A stretch of DNA of 64,000 nucleotides from Balanoglossus misakiensis. Taxonomy: Eukaryota > Hemichordata. This document shows positions 1 through 13,834 of the stretch, one piece after another. The stretch's first letter is position 1. Each line of letters opens with the position of its first letter. The translations under genes were made by a program, and so were the position numbers. The stretch lies in contig CM082596.2 of NCBI GenBank assembly GCA_040954595.2, forward strand, positions 2,046,001-2,110,000, read 5' to 3'. The notes below the pieces were generated by a model. That model was not told where the DNA came from and did not search any database. It was given only the letters and a program-made list of their open reading frames with translations.

Positions 1-2385
1 GTGTTTGGTGGATGTTGTTGAAAGCTAATCGTTTTTATTGGAAAAAATGGCAAAAACAAAGGACAATAGCAATGCGACTTTCATCAACTAGCTAGACGCC
101 ATGGTAACTAGCTCCAGGATCCTGGGCTTCTTGGCTTGACCTCGCTCTTGAAATGAAGTGGATACAAGAAGCAAGCATTGGAGTCTGAAGGCCAGGTCAG
201 AATGTCCATTGTGCAGTGACCTATGTGTCGGGGGTAGATCAGAAATTGTCTAGGAGATGCCTGAGTTTTATTGAGAGAAGTCACACCGATGTGGATCCGT
301 GTTGACAGATTGATCGTGAAATGTGATCGGTTATTGAGAGCAAGTGTTGTACAACAGTATTTGAACTATGCGGTCTTCTCTGTTGGATACAGAACAAATA
401 GTTCTGTGTAAACATCGGTTGATCCGTGCATGGGTGTGTACGTGTGTGGTGGGGTTCAGACTGGACAGTTTTGTGTTGGCCCTGGATTGGTCTCGACCGT
501 TGAGGTCGCTGTGTGTAGTAAAAATGCACTACACACATCGCCTCCGACTTTGACGGTGCCCATGTTCTAAATAGCTAATCCACACACACTGCCTGGGACC
601 ATTTACACAGTTTTTGGTCCACACGTGAAGATCCGACATGAAATTAGAGATGAATGATGATTGTTTCACGGTTGGAGATCCTGCTTGATGTTTGGCCACA
701 GGCAAGGTTCTCTGTTGTTAGTGTTACAAGGCCCTGTTTTCGTCCCTGGGCGGGGCACTCACTTCAAATGATGAAGTGTAGACGCACGTCAAATCTAATC
801 CCCGAAGAAGATTATCCGAGCCTTGGCCCTGAAGGAAGGTCCAAGTTCAACTGTCTATGCTTTAAAGTACTTCGTGATAACACATTTTTAATCACCAGTT
901 TCTTGGTCAAATAATTTTTTACACCAAAGAGCCATCATGTAATCAATGAAAAGTTCGTTCAATTTCTTACATTTCTGTCCATCGAAAATTGTAAACTATT
1001 AGTGTTGGAAGTGTTTGTTTTGCATCGTAAAATTACCAATTAGGAAAGTTTAGTTGAAATATAACGGATCAAAATGATAAACCGAGAATATGCGCTTAAC
1101 GTAAATTGGCCAAAGTTACCGAATTAACTGAAATGGGATCGCTTTTTGAGTAATTTTTAGGCCTTGATTAGGCCAACATCTTTACTGACACTACACCTTC
1201 TACAACTTCTGGATATTATCATACAAAATACATAAATCTAATCAAATTCTTAAATATAATTTAGTTGCTGTGTGACACCGGAACATGCCAAATAATTGTA
1301 AGTTATTATACGTAATGACTTCCACCTTGCACACGTAATTTTATCTGTCAATCTATCAGTATGTAACTGGCGAACTATAGCTTATGTCACAGTGTATCGA
1401 ATGCCTGATTAAGTAATAAACTTACTGATTGTTTTCTTGCTTAATAAGGCCAATTTTGTGCTTGATTGGTGCTAGTTCCTGATAAGGAGTAAAATTATGT
1501 ACGGTTTAAGGAAATTGGAATCGAATGCCTCTACTGATTGATAATTTAGCTTGGTGACTTCCAAATTACACTCTGATTTTATTTTTTCGTTTGTTCTATT
1601 GACTTTAAAAGTATTCCGTATGTGCTTCAACTAAAGTTTTCTGTCAGTATCTGTACAATAAAACAGCTATACAGTAGTTAGTACACTGTCGTTGATAATT
1701 AAATTTAAAACTAGTGAGTATTGAATTCTATTATTGTCAAAACATCGAGTGCATTATTATAAAGATGACAATGATGATGAAGAATTAGTTTCTCGTGGTA
1801 TAGGCCTACTGGACAATTTGCTTCTTTGTGCCTATTAGACTGTATCAAACTTTCAGACGTTGATTGGTTTGCTACAATTTCTTTTGTTTCGTGGACTATG
1901 CTATTACAATAGAAATGGACATCATATATCTAATCGATCCTGGAACACACGCCATGAAATCTACACGTGGACGTTCTAAAGATGGCCTAGGTAACTCGAC
2001 CAACCGTACCAACATTGGACACAATGAACACCCTTATTTTCTGTCGGCAACATGAAAGAATAAGTGTTTCGATAAACACTTAAGTCTTATCTACGATTTT
2101 ATTTACCTGACAAACCAACCTTTGCCATTTTTATCATATAGCTGATAACTTCTCGCGTTCCCTCAACTCTTAATGGTATATTCCGAAGTCTGACCTACCC
2201 GTGTAAGTTTATCTTCATTAGTTATTCAACATGGCGTTAATGTTGTGATGTGATGGTAGCTGTGGACGCGATGAGGTCTTTTGGCTGAATTCCCGAAATT
2301 TTGCCGAATTCTTGGGATTTATTCGACGCAAGCTATGGTGCTACCTATTGACATATCTGAACGAGTGATAAAATTATTTTTCCAG
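1..2385. other. Upstream region, no supported exon
   Basis: Mostly AT-rich single-copy sequence. The first 600 bases are somewhat richer in G+C and CpG and have overlapping short open frames on both strands, none with splice context or a recognisable domain. Around 2220-2330 there is a small CpG-containing patch that could be a promoter or a 5' untranslated exon for the start at 2429. I cannot place a TATA box or initiator there. Confidence 0.4.
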
Positions 2386-2454
2386 GTTTATTCTTTAGTT
2401 TTTCGTTGTACTGAACCTTCGTAAAGCCATGCCACTAACACTGGAGAGACGAAG
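2386..2454 (+). CDS. Alternative first coding exon A (short N-terminus MPLTLERR-)
   Basis: The start codon at 2429-2431 is followed by eight codons (MPLTLERR) and the two bases AG, then GTAAGTTAG. The AAG|GTAAGT donor matches the consensus at every position. Two acceptor-like sites precede the start, TTTTTCCAG ending at 2385 and TTCTTTAG ending at 2398, so this is probably a second exon carrying the start codon, with a non-coding exon further upstream. The exon ends in phase 2. It fits the exon at 21331, whose first base G completes an Arg codon, giving a basic junction that runs into the Lys-rich segment. The intron would be about 18.9 kb. The peptide is too short to identify, and with so few codons the call rests on splice strength and phase. 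Confidence 0.5.
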
Positions 2455-4820
2455 GTAAGTTAGTGTAGCATAGCAGTCAGCTTTTTAGGCCGGGTTTTTT
2501 ACGGCTTTGTCCGCGTTAACTTTTAAAGGGATCATTGTTGACGCTTACAGTTCTTGCTAAAGCAAGTTGAATATAAGCCCAATTCGCTTGATTTTTTAAC
2601 TTTTAAACACGACCGACAGAATGTGCTTAAACTTGATTTCCATAGTGTTAAGAAGCGCGCGTCGGAAGCCTTTGGGTTTTATCAATTAACACCTAATCAG
2701 ACGGTCTGATCAGAGAACAATGTACTTCACAACACCGTATCTCGCGTAAGGAAAGCAGCCGCTTCTTCAAGTCTTGTTTGAAGCTTGAAGGGGCACTGGC
2801 TTTCTTTCAATCCATTATCATTGATATCTAAATTCTAGAGCCCTGTGAATCTTGTCGTCTGTGACAGCGGTAGGATGACTCATGCGCAAATTTTAAGTGC
2901 GGCCGTCAGAAATGTCATAATATCCCCGGCAGAGTTTGATCTGATATTGCGCTCTTTTTACATTGCATAATAGAGATCGTAAATTGTATTATCAAATGCG
3001 GTAAGTATATTTGATATAGTTCCAAAATTCAGTCATAATTCTCTCGCTGCGATCGGAAATTCACGCCGGTTTTTAAGTGTCGATCGGTCCACCTGAGCGA
3101 GTTTTCACCGAAAACAGGAAGTGGTCCAACCGGACAAGGTGACAACGTCCTTAGGCCTTAGGGCGATGTAGTCAGGTAGATTTGGCTACTGTCAGCTTGT
3201 CCAAAGTCCGGCTAACAGTCTCCAAAATACACAGCCGGTATCATTGACAGTATACTCCTGTATAATATTCCAGTTGATCGATTTGATCTAGGATTAGTAG
3301 TGGAATGGCCATGGCCTCTATGTATTGATTGGATTTGGTGATAATCATCCACTCTTGTAAATAATTCATAAGGGCTTGATTTGTATTAATTTTTTTATTA
3401 TTAATTGAAGCATATCCCAGATCATTTGATTTAAACATTGAAGACACATGGCACATGTCCTGCCCAGGTTCAACAGTCATATTTGTTTATTAATTAGCAT
3501 ACTTTGGTAGGCAAATGATGAAATAATTAAACTTGTTTTAGATTCTGAATCAGAATGATTTATTCCCCAAAGATCAAATAAAACCAATCTGTTGTGAGAT
3601 TTCTCAAATGACTAAAACATTTTATAGTATATTTTGAGAATACTGGTGTCTTAGACTAAATTGGGACTTGTACATTTCTGTGGATAGCACAATCACCAGA
3701 AATATTCTCATTTGACTAGGTTATTATAAAAAGCGTCTATTGAATTTTCAAAAGAATTGTTTACCTGGGATTTTAAATCTTATATACCCATGCATTCAGC
3801 TATCTGTACTACTTTCATGCTTATTTCATAGTCCCAGGTTATTTTGTTAACTGGCTACCTGTTTTAGCGTATTGAAAACGTAGAATCACTGTCTTTCTTT
3901 TTGAGTTTTCATTCACAGACCTCAAGTTTCTGGGTGAGTAAGCATAATCTGCGTTTTTCGCAAAAAGCCAACAAAAAACCCTTCTGTAGTTGACAATTCT
4001 GTGGGCAACAGCTTAGCTGTTACATAAATGGCAACAAAAAAGTCTATTGAAGAGCCTCTTTTCAAGACGCTCTGCATTAGCTGGCAGGGATTCATAGCAA
4101 GCAACTTAAGACCATTGAAATGTCTGTGAATGAATGGGAAGAAGAAAATAGCCAGAGAGGGGTTCTGTTGGCATTGAGTGAAAAAATCCATTACGGTAGT
4201 TATCCATTGAAGAATGTTGTCAGAAACGTTTTTTCTTCTTATTGAGACCAGGGCTACCTCTGTGTTGTCTCAGTAGTGGGCTTCATTTTGAAGCATTCAC
4301 AAAGAAGTGTAGGAGCATAGCTCTGAATTAAAGGCTTGCAGTTTTGAGCTAGACTACACAATGCCAAGCGTAATGCACATCCAATGCCAGACGTCAGTCT
4401 CAACCAAGAATTTACTCCTTGTAACTGGCGTATTGGTGATGAATGTGGCATTACTCCTTGGAAAACGCAAGGCACACACATGTTTGTCCAGATCATGTAA
4501 ATTGTGGCCACTGAATTATGTTAAATCATGTGTCAATAGCCTTGCTTCAAGGGTGTCAGCCTATTCACTTCTTGTCTTGTCCTTTTCGCCCTATTTTCTT
4601 GTCTTACTGATTGATTGATTGTTCACTTATCAATGTACCAATTGCATTGTTTGAATGAAAATAGCCCAGGATGCCCCAGGGCGGTTTTCTTACTTGAAAC
4701 TTAAAAACAAACACTCCAATCTTTCCTTTATGTTTGTCAGATAAATGTATACATTTTGGACTGCTTCCTAAAAATCTCTCAAACCCCTGGAATTCATCTC
4801 TTAGTAAATGACTTAATTAC

Positions 4821-4854
4821 AGCTCCATTAGCTGTACAGCTCAATTAGCTGTAT
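4821..4854. repeat. Two tandem copies of a 17-bp unit
   Basis: AGCTCCATTAGCTGTAC is followed directly by AGCTCAATTAGCTGTAT; the copies differ at two positions. Each copy carries an AGCT...AGCT pair around an ATTA core, so the array has partial dyad symmetry. It looks like a local duplication in intron sequence. Confidence 0.8.
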
Positions 4855-5022
4855 CTTGTGCTATTGTTTCAATGTTATTAGTTTTGTTAGGTGCATTGAC
4901 TGCAGTGTCCTGTTCACATCTCTATGGCATAATGGAATGCCCATTATTTGTGCAGCCAGTTTTTCTCTTGAATTGAAGTCCAGGCCAGGGACAGAAGAAA
5001 TTAGTGACTTGCAGACAATACC

Positions 5023-5079
5023 CAGGCAACAGTTATTGTGGAACTATTGCCTGAGCAGGCAACAGTTCCAAAACTGTTG
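5023..5079. repeat. Overlapping inverted repeats built from one 14-mer
   Basis: The unit GGAACTRTTGCCTG occurs here in alternating orientations. CAGGCAACAGTT lies at 5023-5034, GGAACTATTGCCTG at 5040-5053, CAGGCAACAGTTCC at 5056-5069, and a partial AACTGTTG at 5072-5079. The first and second copies, the second and third, and the third and fourth can each pair, giving hairpins of roughly 11, 13 and 8 base pairs that exclude one another. No single hairpin is long enough to look like a typical microRNA precursor. AACAGTT/AACTGTT also resembles a Myb-type binding core. Confidence 0.75.
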
Positions 5080-6471
5080 ACTGGAACACTGTATACCATG
5101 TGACATCATTTTGACCAATCAGAGTACAGGAAATGTGCATGGTGCTTACAATTTAGAATGTAGCTGGTGTGCTCAGGTTTGTGTCCCCCAGAAGGGATGC
5201 AAATAATAGTCGTAAACTAGAATACAACCACATATATTTAGTTAATATTTCCTGCTGTACTCTGCAAACAGCAACTGCACAGTTACACTTGAACATCTGT
5301 TCGCAAATGGACATATGGCTCTGTGAATGAGGTTGCGATTTGCAGAAATTGGTGAACATATTCTGAGCTTTGTCTCGTTTTCAATGATTGATAGCCTCAG
5401 TTTTGGATAATGCCTGGTCTTTCATCTTTGAATAAAATAGGCACTGATTAACTCTTAATAATTCATAAATTTAATATGATTTGGGATAAATCATACCACA
5501 CTATGTATGGGTAGACCTATAAACTGTTGTGTGTTGATGTATAGCAATATGTCATAAAATACATGTGGGAACATATTTTAAACATTTTCAAACTGGGTTT
5601 ATCTTTAATGCAGGATTAAATGAAAATAACATTCTTTCAACATTGTGGCAGTATTGTACTTCTACGCATGCCAGTGATGTGTGTTTTTTTAAAAGAAGAA
5701 TTCAACTCGGTGATATTTGACGCCATCTTCGCTCCGGGAACAACAGAATCTAAGTGATTAAAAAAATTGCATGCATGCTGGAGTCTCGTATAAATATTAT
5801 TTTATTGAGTCCATAACTTTGCTGAATTCAGATCAGTGTAAACATATCGTATGATAAATAGTGGTCATACTTTCCAACATTTTGCTCGCCCTCGGAGATT
5901 GGTTCAAATTATAGTGTAGGTGTGGGATTATCTTTGCTCATTTACTGTAACGGATAAATTCAATTGAATAATTTTATGTTAAAATTATTAAATATTATTG
6001 TGTAAAAATCAAAGTTTATCATACAAACCTTTGTCTAAGTGATGAAATTTACATATGAAAATTTATCCGACTTAAAATTCAAAATGGCTGCCGTAAATTC
6101 TGCGGTGTTCTCAGCTGAATCTGTAAGCAAGATGAGAACAAACAGATGCTGGTCAAAAGTGTTTCACATATGAAAGCTTTCCATGTTGAAACGGAACGAT
6201 TTGCAAGGCTGTAAATACTTTCTTTTCTAAACATCGGTCCCATGGTAATGTCTTTAACTGCAAAAGTGCAGCAGCTCTCAGGAATACAGTTACAAGTACC
6301 GCTAATGTAATTAATTGTTGTAACCTTCAAAGTTCAAACAGGGCCACACATGGCATATGTTATGTTTTTAACAGAGCAATCCATGCTTTTGGTTGTAATA
6401 TTTCGAAGGATGTGATTATTGGAGAGCCAAGTGTGTGTCTGTCCAACGTAACGACGCAGCTGTCGGAATTT

Positions 6472-6493
6472 CGTCTATATAGACGTCACTGCC
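6472..6493. promoter_or_regulatory. 14-bp palindrome with TATATA core next to a CRE-like site
   Basis: CGTCTATATAGACG (6472-6485) is a perfect palindrome. It overlaps AGACGTCACTGCC (6481-6493), which contains a near-perfect cAMP-response-type GACGTCA. The same 13-mer AGACGTCACTGCC recurs at 12274-12286. It may be a regulatory site, but there is no adjacent exon to support a promoter. Confidence 0.3.
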
Positions 6494-7069
6494 GTGAACA
6501 GCAACCAGATATATATTAATTAGTGAAAATGTGTGTCGTTTGAACTTAGTAGTTTTGTAACCTGAAATGTCAAGATTTTGTTTTGACACTTGTTCAGGCA
6601 TGTTGATTCCTGAAGGCTGTCTGTGATAGCTGTGCAGTACAGCTTACACAAATAAAAATATTATGGTGTTAAATTTCTGACCAGACCTACTTCCTACCTG
6701 CAGCAACTATGTTCCAGATTCTTTAAATCTTCCACACAGCTTGCCTGTTTTTGTGTATTTCAATATGCAACAGAAATACAACAACATGCAAAGACTGTAG
6801 ATTTCTATTTGACCTCTGACACCTGGTGACCTATGACATCATGCAGGGAAGGGATTTCAGAAAGTGCACTTCAAACTGGGTGCAAATCATGGTTAAAGGG
6901 ATTATTATTTTTATTGATACAATAAGAATGTTCATCTTTGGATTTTTATCATTCTTTTTTTGGAAGTATAAAGAATTGGTACTAATTTCCTGTTGAACTC
7001 TCCACCTTAGTACTGGTCACATGATGCAACATGCAGAAATTGTTATAGCCTTATTTATGGCACACACCA

Positions 7070-7113
7070 CTATTATAATAATGATAATTATTAATAATAA
7101 TAATATTTATTAT
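7070..7113. repeat. AT-rich ATT/AAT microsatellite
   Basis: An interrupted run of TAT, AAT and ATT trinucleotides. It is a simple low-complexity repeat. Confidence 0.8.
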
Positions 7114-10100
7114 GGTTGTTTTGTTTATAGAGAAGATTTGGAGCTGTGATGGTGAACAATTTGGTCTGAAATTAACAAGCATGAGTGTTAAATTATTCTC
7201 AATTCAACAACTCATAAAAACTGATAAAGATGTGTGGCGTACCGTACCTAACATACAATAGTAGCACAGCGAGATTCTGCAACAGCCATTTCAGTGTTTT
7301 CAAAAAGTTACATCTGTAAAAGTTGAACAAAAGAGGACCAATTAAAGAGTGGATGCATGTCACACTGTGTTGGTTTATTCAAAATGGCTGCTGGCATAAA
7401 CCCATTTGTAACATGATGAATCTATTGTCCAAACTATCGATTCGTTAAACGGCTTAGGCTCTGATCAGTACATTTTCATAATTGTTGCTATGGAAACACT
7501 TTGCCCAGAAGGTATAGGTCGAGGTATAATTTGATTAAATTTGTCGCAAATCAATCCGTTTAACGTGTATCAATTTTCCAGATCTGGATGAATGAAGGGA
7601 GCAAACATGGAATTCTCTTTCCTTCCTTCAGAGATGAGCATGCCTTCATTACTGTGGTTGTAGCCGAGTGTCACGAAGGGTTTGATTGATTGTTCTTCGC
7701 TCCAAATGATGTTAGTCATGAGAATAGTGTGATTGCATCGGGCTAGATGATGAATCATGGAGCCTTTGTTTCATCGACTTGCACAGGGACAGGCTGACCT
7801 TTCTGCCAATTACAGCTTTTGCAAAATAGGACTGCAAAATAAAAAGTACATGAAATCCTAAATACTGTAAATCTAGGAAGCTAGATCTTTTTTGCAATAG
7901 AAATACTGGAAAGTTAATGCACTGGGGAAACAGAATACTGTCTTTAAGTACATTAAAAAACCAAAGCAACCAAAATTGTCTTGGAGTTTCATTTGATTGC
8001 AATTTCTGCAAATTGCAGTTATTTTGTGGACCAGACTCTCTGTATTGATTTCCTCTAAAAGCTTCAGTGACAACAGCGTCGTCTGATCTTGAGTAAATGG
8101 AACACTGTCTGCGCTGAGTGGAGACAGGAGGTACTTCTAAGTAATGGAATTCCATAACATGGTTATTTTTTCCAATTCCAATTCTATAGGCAGATGTATA
8201 TTTAATCGGAATGCCAATGATATTACACATATGTCTCGGATAATCTTTGCATTCTTCACTTTAATAACCCTGGTTGCAGATCAACATTTTCACCCCTAAT
8301 TTCTATACAAAGGTTTACTCTTCATCTTGAAATCAATGGATCAGAGCAATTTGTGGGTGGGGCCCAGGTGAGATCATTACCTTGGCATGGCCATATAGGA
8401 ATGTTGCTATGCATTTGTTTCTAAGTTGCTCTACTACAAGTAGTATGGGTCCTCTGTGACAGGTTGACTTCAGTGTCAGTCCCAGGGCAGTTTCCATCAA
8501 CATTTATTAGTATTGCATTGTTGGATTTAGAGGAAGGGCATGATTCAATTTGACATGCTATGTACAGGTTTATGTCATGTGGATTTCAATACCAGCTCTA
8601 GGATATGGCTTCACAAATAACTCAAATTTGACACAGCCGTTTAGAATTCCATCATTCCACTGAGCTTAAAGAGGGAGTGCATGAGGCTACATTTCCTCTG
8701 AAATTTAAGATAAACTTTATAATTTCATAAAGTCAGGTACATAAGTTTACACACACACCATAAATAAAGGAACAGCTAAGGATTAATATGATGCATAACA
8801 TTTATGACCACAGCATGAATAAATAAGTGTGCAACCTGTACTAAGGTGTGATGATACTCGAACAGACAAATTCACTGTTGTGTTAGCATGAATATTTCAA
8901 GGCAGTCTGGACTAATTCTCATTGGTGACGTGACACCATGAGATAATGGTTGGTTTTATACATCAGGCGATTTACATCAGCTGTCAGCTCTGTGTAGGTG
9001 TTAGTCAACTCAAAATAACCAATTTGGGCATACATGCTGTTTCAAATTGACCAGATCCTGATTAGTTTGTTGGACGTTGTTCTGTGTATGGCAGAGGGGG
9101 GTTGAGGAGGGCAGGGGGTTTGTCTGTCTGAAGATTTGATCTGATGTTGAATCTTAGCATGTGCACAATACCACAGCACTGCCGATCCTAGTTGCACCTC
9201 TTGCTGTGTATAAAGCTAGCCTGGAGTAAATCATTGACTCCAAATCTCTCTCCCCCTCTGCCCCTGGATCTTTAGCCATCATCAGGTCAGGATCTAAGCC
9301 ATCTTGACTGGCTGTATGTAATGATCAGGCTCATAGCAACACCCATGAGGATGGTTCTACGTACATGCACAGTGGTCTAGCTATTACGTACTTGACACAA
9401 AATATTGATCTTTTCAAGTAAATTGTTTTTCCCAAGGCTAGGCTGTGTTGTTACAGATATGCCCTGACCTTTTTATCTGTAGAGATTAATATCCCAAATA
9501 AATACTTCCGGAATTGCTGAATTGAATGACCGGTCAGACTATTATATCAGATATTTTTGTACAACAACTACTCTAACAGCTTAGGTGCACTCACATTTAT
9601 GACCTAATCACTCGCAAAGATGACCCCATCAAATATCCCAAATGGCTGCAAGTCCAGAAATAACTACCAGTTTAAAGTCATGAAAGTCAAAACATGCCCG
9701 ATGGCATGTAATGATAAAATACTTCGCGTATCAAAGTTCAATGTCAAGAGCAAACAGAAATCCATCATGGGTTAATCATTTCCTCAGGATCATGGATGGC
9801 AAGCAAAAATTTAATAAATTTATGATCAAACGTACCTATCAATATCAGGTACATTCATTTTTTCCCGGTTTCAGAGTTGACTGGTACTTTTATAGGGCGA
9901 TATCGCTGGTTGCCCTGGTGAAGGTCTGGTTGCTATGGTGCAATGCTTGACCCGGTTTATTTCAGTGTGTACTTTTATGAGAACTTCAAGCATGAACCTT
10001 GGTACTTATCATGATTGGGACACTTGGTGTGGTGAAGTTTAAATGTTCAAATGTGCAGTTTGGGTGTGGCATTGGGCTGCCTTGGTGGAACAAATTGTTA

Positions 10101-12536
10101 CATACACAGCTGTAATTAATATTTGGTTACATCCAAGCAATGGATGATTGTTTGGCCAACAATGGGTCAGAGAACAAGAAAATTTCATTCAGGATTTATG
10201 AGATTTATTGACACTTTTTAATTAAAAGAAATATGCGCAAACCGTTTGTTTAAATATTTTCTTCTGAATTACCAAATTAAACACACAAAATAGACCACCA
10301 TCTGTAAACTCCTGTGGCTAGGATTAAGGATATGTTTTGTGCACAGGTGGAGATTGTTTGAATAAGGTGCAGTGTGTTTTTGATGAATTTTGATAAAATC
10401 AAACGAAGCCATATTCTTGCGATCAGAGTTTTATGAGAATAAATCTTGAAAGTAGAAGTGTTCCTCTTTATGTTTTGGGGTTTGAGAGTGGTTTGATCAT
10501 TCAGGTATTAAAGGTGTTTTGCTTGACCTGGTTCTGTTGTGATCCAACCCCTGCTATGTGGATTCTTCAAACACTGGGTTCCTTGTCAAAACTGGGATTT
10601 CAATGCAGAGTGTTGACATTCGTGCCAGTGTTGCCAGACTCAATATGTGTAAAACCGTGCAAACAGATCTTGCCTGTACACTGTAGCAAAGAAACTAAAC
10701 ACGTTTTTATATTCGGCATGCCACATATCATGCAAATGATTTCAGTGTATACGTAGATCTGCAATATACACCACTGTGGTTTATTGTTGGCTTGGATGTG
10801 ATAAATTTCGTAACAGTACCAAACAACCTCCCAAACACAAATCTCACCATGGTACAGTAAACCAATGAAATAAAACAGTTATATGTAAAATAGCCTGTAG
10901 CAGAAAGACTGACCAAACAACAGAACAATTAAGTTCTCTTGGTAGAACTTTAATTACTTCGAACAACAGACTGTGATGAATGGAAGAGAAATAAATTGGA
11001 TTCTCGTGAAGGCAGTTAAAATATACTGTGTCGTTGTGTGGAAATTTATTCATATTGGTGGTCCATTTTTGGATCTTAGTTATTGGATATTTCACCCACT
11101 GGAAAACAGAGAAGTGATTCTGAACTCAAAGCTGGAGTTAGTCTTGCTTTGGCCATGGTTTCATGAGTATCCATTGGCTAGAAATCTGTCCTTGCAAACC
11201 CTGGTCCTGCAAATCCAAAGTCGCTTTAGGTTTTGAAAGAATGAGGAAAGAACTCCACCAAACAAATATGGCATAAATCAGCCATACAATGTGGTTCTTA
11301 ATTGATTGGAGGTATAAGAAGATTGATGAAAAAGACAAAGCAGTATTGTAAACATAATTAACTTTCTATGTTTCAAATTAATAGGGGATTATACTCAACA
11401 ATTTATCATATTAATCTGCTGGGGAAGCCAATAATATTGTGTTCTGTTCTTTGTGCCCTTTACAGGATACTACAGTATATCATCACGCGCTGCGGATATT
11501 AGATTTATCGCAATGTACAGGATCTCAAATATAGTCACATATCACAAAAGGAGGATTTTGTTCAATTCACCTGGAAATCCACTGATCACGGATGTGGAAA
11601 TCTCTCAGTGAACACACCTTTAGTGTCGGTATAATCATTTCCGATCCTCACGTGTGTGATGCATAAAGTCATCAAATAGATGCTGCGAACTTTGCACTCC
11701 TTCAAACTCCAATCAGTGACAGCATCCTTTGGGGCCAGCATCTGTTGGGTGTCGGCAAAGGATGAAAGCCAGAAATATTCAAGCATGCCAAAGATGCAGA
11801 AACTGTCTGCAGAGACAATATGATATCAGAGATCAAAATGTGATACTCTGCCATTATGAGGTCAGATGCCTGCAGCTATCTTCATATTGGAGTGACCCGT
11901 TTTGCATTTACACCCCAAAATCTTGTCGCAAACATGTGTGTGTTTTACATTTACATGCATGTACAAATACATACATTTGTGGTATCAATAGCTGATGTGA
12001 TGCATGATTGACTCAAGTGTCAGTGTTTGCACTGAACTCTGTATGACTTACTGGTAGAGGCGAAAATTGAGAGCGGTGCAATGCTGTGATGGCTTGGTCA
12101 TTGTCTCAGCGGTCAGAAATTCTAATGCAGGGTCATTGTCTATTAAAGTGGCCAGAAATTCCAGTTCCCTGTGATATTTCGGCTTATAACTTTTGTACCA
12201 TGCCGATGCGGGCAAGGCCCATTATAATTGTGTGCAACAATCATCTCTATTGTTTGCACCCATCAAACCGCGAAGACGTCACTGCCAATAACTGACCTAA
12301 TTTAGAGGTTGAATGGATGTATGTCATTGAAGAAAGGCTTGACTAGGACCAAGAATTCCCCTTGACAAAAAGACAGAATTAAGTTTGTTATTGTCACCCA
12401 GACTTCTGCGGTAACTTCAACCGTGTGGCACTTAATTGAGGCATTCTCAAGTTAGTCACATGGCAGTTTCTCTATATAGTCTCTTTAGTGTCAATAATTC
12501 TATCTGTGGGATATATTTGTTGATCACAAGTGGCAG

Positions 12537-13103
12537 TTATACATCCATAGAGTTGTCAAAGATGATGGCAACTCCTGTGATCATGATCAGGATTGATATC
12601 TGACAGGTGGACTTAGGGTTTGTTTGGAAATGGGCAAATTCTATAGCAACTAGATTATGCCCGGTGACAATTTTGAAGTGACCAATTTCAAGTGCAGGTA
12701 GATCTTGGTACGAAACCATCTTCCCTGAAATAAACTGTACAATTTGTAACAGATGACTTGAGACATCTGACCAGCAACTGTAATTCAGCTGATTGCGGAG
12801 ACAACCAAATATCAAAGTTATATAACACTTTACTACACTTCGCAGTGCAAACACTATTATCACAGGTGAGTTTCCTGGAGGTGAAAGGTCACCAAAGAAA
12901 TTATTGATGTGTGTATATTCTAACACACTACTGTCAATGATTCTCACAAGATAGTGTAAAGATCTTAGCCTATTTGATATGTCAATGTCAGTGATGTCAC
13001 ACCCTGGTATCCATGCCAACAATGTGGATAGAGTGTGAGAATTTGCCCACCATAAGTTAATTTTAAACTCAAGAACCTCGCACAGGTGTGTGATATGAGG
13101 CAT
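12537..13103 (-). repeat. Antisense open stretch, likely diverged intronic repeat
   Basis: This is the longest open frame in the window, 188 codons on the minus strand, hydrophobic and without a domain I recognise. The part around 12580-12625 can be aligned by eye with 25203-25245: both have ATCAGG, then TTGAT, then GACAGG, then GACTTAG in the same order and at similar spacing. That makes a dispersed repeat a better explanation than a gene. No minus-strand splice sites or start context support coding. Confidence 0.35.
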
Positions 13104-13834
13104 CTATTACACATTTGATACTTCAGATTTGGCGTCAAGTTTATTAAAGATTAATATATGTGCATTGAGATGTTTAATCATATCTGCGAGCTGGATTTTC
13201 TTGGTGTACATCTTTCTTTTGTTATTAATATTGGCTATAGATAAAAAATTCCATTTGATATTAATCAAATCAGATTCTGAACAAGGTGTTAATCTAACAG
13301 TGTGACCGGCTGAGGTAGGTGGGAATATGAGCCCACCTTATTTGTCTGCCAACCACACAAGTCGGAATTGCCGCCCCTCTGGGTTGGTCTGTCCAACCCC
13401 TGAGGTGCTAGGTCACCCCATTTCCGTAAATTGTAATTTACGATAACACTCTAAATGAGATGGGCTGAGTCAATGGCTTTATTGTTCAATTTAGACTACG
13501 TGTGAAAAGCGGTGTGAATTCTAATTTGCTTTCCGAGTTTCACCCAACAAACATGCCAAGATGAATTACTTCAGAGAGAAAATTTTAGTGGTTGTTTTTA
13601 ATCCACTTTATGACCTGGTAGCTCTATCAGCACTTCAGATGTATCTGTTATTGTGACCCTAGCATACCTGGCATACATAGGGTGCGTTGATGTGTGACGT
13701 CGTATTTTTGTCTTATCGGCAGCTTTTATTGTCAGATTCTGTCAGCAAAGGTTAACAGTGAATTTTTATAGCCAGTTCTATTTTTATTGTCTTTGTTTTA
13801 TGATGTCAAATAACATCAACATACATTGTAGCTG

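Noticed and set aside
7712-8230. 172-codon minus-strand open frame
   Set aside because: Composition is random-like (Phe, Ser, Leu, Gln-rich) and no splice sites or homology could be recognised.
8336-8367. First exon MDQSNLWVGP with CCCAG|GTGAGA donor
   Set aside because: Phase fits the exon at 21331, but the start context is poor (T at -3) and nothing upstream looks like a promoter; mentioned only inside the intron entry.
12537-13103. 188-codon minus-strand open frame as a gene
   Set aside because: Longest frame in the window but no domain, no splice or promoter context, and partial nucleotide similarity to the repeat at 25.2 kb.
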